From Collinsella sp. (GTDB taxonomy: Bacteria > Actinomycetota > Coriobacteriia > Coriobacteriales > Coriobacteriaceae), in contig JAIHVJ010000055.1 in NCBI GenBank assembly GCA_022720335.1, positions 1 through 20,991 on the forward strand: DNA of 20,991 nt. The letters run 5' to 3'. The notes under the pieces are model-generated. The model saw nothing but the letters and a program-made list of their open reading frames with translations. It had not been told where the DNA came from and did no database searches. The translations under genes and the position numbers were made by a program. Of this stretch, positions 20,024-20,991 are shown in pieces. The stretch's first letter is position 1. Each line of letters starts with the position of its first letter.

Positions 20024-20991
20024 ATGTACATTTCCACACATCAGGCTCTACTCGACTTTTGCCAGCGCGCCCGTGAGTTCGACGCGATTGCCGTCGATAC
20101 CGAGTTTTTGCGCGAGCGCACGTTCCATCCGCGCCTGTGCTTGGTCCAGATTGCCACCCCTGCCGAGAGCGTGGCGGTCGACCCTCTGGTGATCGACGAC
20201 CTGTCGCCGCTAGCCGAGCTTATGGGCGATGAGAGCGTGACCAAGGTGTTTCACGCCTGCTCGCAGGATATGGAGGTCATGCTCCACACCGTGGGCGTGC
20301 TGCCGAGTCCCATTTTTGACACGCAGGTGGCCGCCGCCTTTTTGGGCGAGCGCCAGCAGATTTCCTACGGCGCGCTCGTGCAGACGTTTTGCGGCGTCTC
20401 GTTGCCCAAGACCGAGTCGCTGACCGATTGGTCGCGCCGCCCGCTGACCGACAAACAGATCGAGTACGCGATCGATGACGTCAAGTACTTGATCGTCGCC
20501 TATACCGAGATGATGAGTCGCCTGCGCGAGCTGGGCCGGGTGGACTGGGTGCTCGACGAGTTGCGTCCGCTGGCCGACGAGTCGCACTACCGCGCCGACC
20601 GCCATGAGGCGTTTCGCAAGGTCAAGCGCATCAACTCGTGTAGCCGTCACCAGTTGGGCATCGCACGCGAGCTTGCCGCTTGGCGCGAGGACCGCGCCGA
20701 GCGCCGCAACATCCCGCGCAAGTGGGTCATGTCCGACGATACGCTGCTGGCCCTGGTTAAACGTAATCCCGTTCGTGTTGAGGAGTTCCGCAGCATTCGC
20801 GGTACCGACCAGCTGGGGGAGCGCGACGTGGACGGCGCGCTCATGGCCATTAAGCGCGGTGCGAGCTGCCCACACGATCGCCTGCCGCTCATGGTGCGCG
20901 GGCACCGTCAGATTTCGCCGGAGTTGGAGAGCGTGACGGACCTGATGTATGCGCTCATTCGCCTGGTTGCCGAGCGCTCGGGCGTGGCGAC
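20024..20991 (+). CDS. rnd: Ribonuclease D (partial, runs off the window)
   Basis: The first 322 residues of an RNase D-type 3'-5' exonuclease are present. The DEDDy catalytic set is complete: Asp25 and Glu27 in AVDTEFLRE, Asp82 in HACSQDMEVM, and Tyr148/Asp152 in EYAIDDVKYL. An HRDC nucleic-acid-binding domain begins near residue 208 (ELAAWREDRAERRNIPRKWV). RNase D trims tRNA and other stable RNA 3' ends. ATG at 20024 is chosen because the conserved N-terminus starts there; only a weak GGG lies upstream, so a short leader is likely. No stop is reached before the end of the window. Confidence 0.93.
   Translation, partial: MYISTHQALLDFCQRAREFDAIAVDTEFLRERTFHPRLCLVQIATPAESVAVDPLVIDDLSPLAELMGDESVTKVFHACSQDMEVMLHTVGVLPSPIFDTQVAAAFLGERQQISYGALVQTFCGVSLPKTESLTDWSRRPLTDKQIEYAIDDVKYLIVAYTEMMSRLRELGRVDWVLDELRPLADESHYRADRHEAFRKVKRINSCSRHQLGIARELAAWREDRAERRNIPRKWVMSDDTLLALVKRNPVRVEEFRSIRGTDQLGERDVDGALMAIKRGASCPHDRLPLMVRGHRQISPELESVTDLMYALIRLVAERSGVA

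Noticed and set aside
1..20991. CRISPR array, prophage, transposase or defence system
   Set aside because: No regularly spaced repeat array, integrase, transposase, or recognised defence nuclease/helicase was found; the 21-bp array at 18684 has no spacers and sits in a promoter.

Overview
The window reads as chromosomal DNA of a high-GC Gram-positive gut actinobacterium, most likely Collinsella or a close relative (Coriobacteriia). This is inferred from gene content and codon style: an acetylase-type DAP/lysine operon, a D-aspartate cross-bridge gene pair, secreted C69 dipeptidase and PcsB-like hydrolase genes. No rRNA, tRNA, CRISPR array, prophage or intact insertion sequence was seen. Most long open frames lying opposite the genes are GC-driven shadows.

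Layout. 19-3820 (minus): lysA-dapA, dapB and dapH for lysine/meso-DAP synthesis, led by a well-formed lysine riboswitch (3892-4048). LysA and DapA share one uninterrupted reading frame. 4199-5238 (plus): an M20D amidohydrolase wrecked by an internal deletion and frameshift; the family includes the deacetylase this acetyl pathway needs. 5253-5733: a higBA toxin-antitoxin remnant in which higB is reduced to 26 codons and higA is intact. 5763-8728 (plus): a small membrane protein, a DUF4352-like lipoprotein, an HTH protein and a membrane Ser/Thr kinase; two of these have 5' leaders dominated by hairpins. 8766-10766 (minus): a secreted peptidoglycan hydrolase and a MOSC protein, with a cluster of near-perfect palindromes upstream of the hydrolase. 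10970-12985 (plus): a D-aspartate-ligase-like ATP-grasp enzyme and an aspartate racemase.

13112-16602 (minus) is the most interesting block. It is a complete ECF transporter operon (S component, fused double ATPase, T component) preceded by a 22-codon leader peptide with three consecutive Trp codons and a strong UUCG-loop terminator. This is ribosome-mediated tryptophan attenuation, and the S component resembles TrpP, so the operon is best read as a tryptophan importer controlled by tryptophan supply. An 18-bp perfect inverted repeat joins the leader-peptide codons to sequence beyond the terminator and encloses the whole attenuator; I know of no standard model that explains it.

16795-20991: a secreted, membrane-anchored C69 dipeptidase behind a 21-bp repeat array; a 30-residue membrane protein translationally coupled to a diacylglycerol-kinase-family lipid kinase; and the start of RNase D, which runs off the end.

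Themes: amino-acid supply under RNA control (lysine riboswitch, tryptophan attenuator), cell-wall building and remodelling (DAP pathway, D-Asp bridge, hydrolase, dipeptidase), and several apparent small-deletion scars (M20D, higB, possibly the ligase N-terminus).
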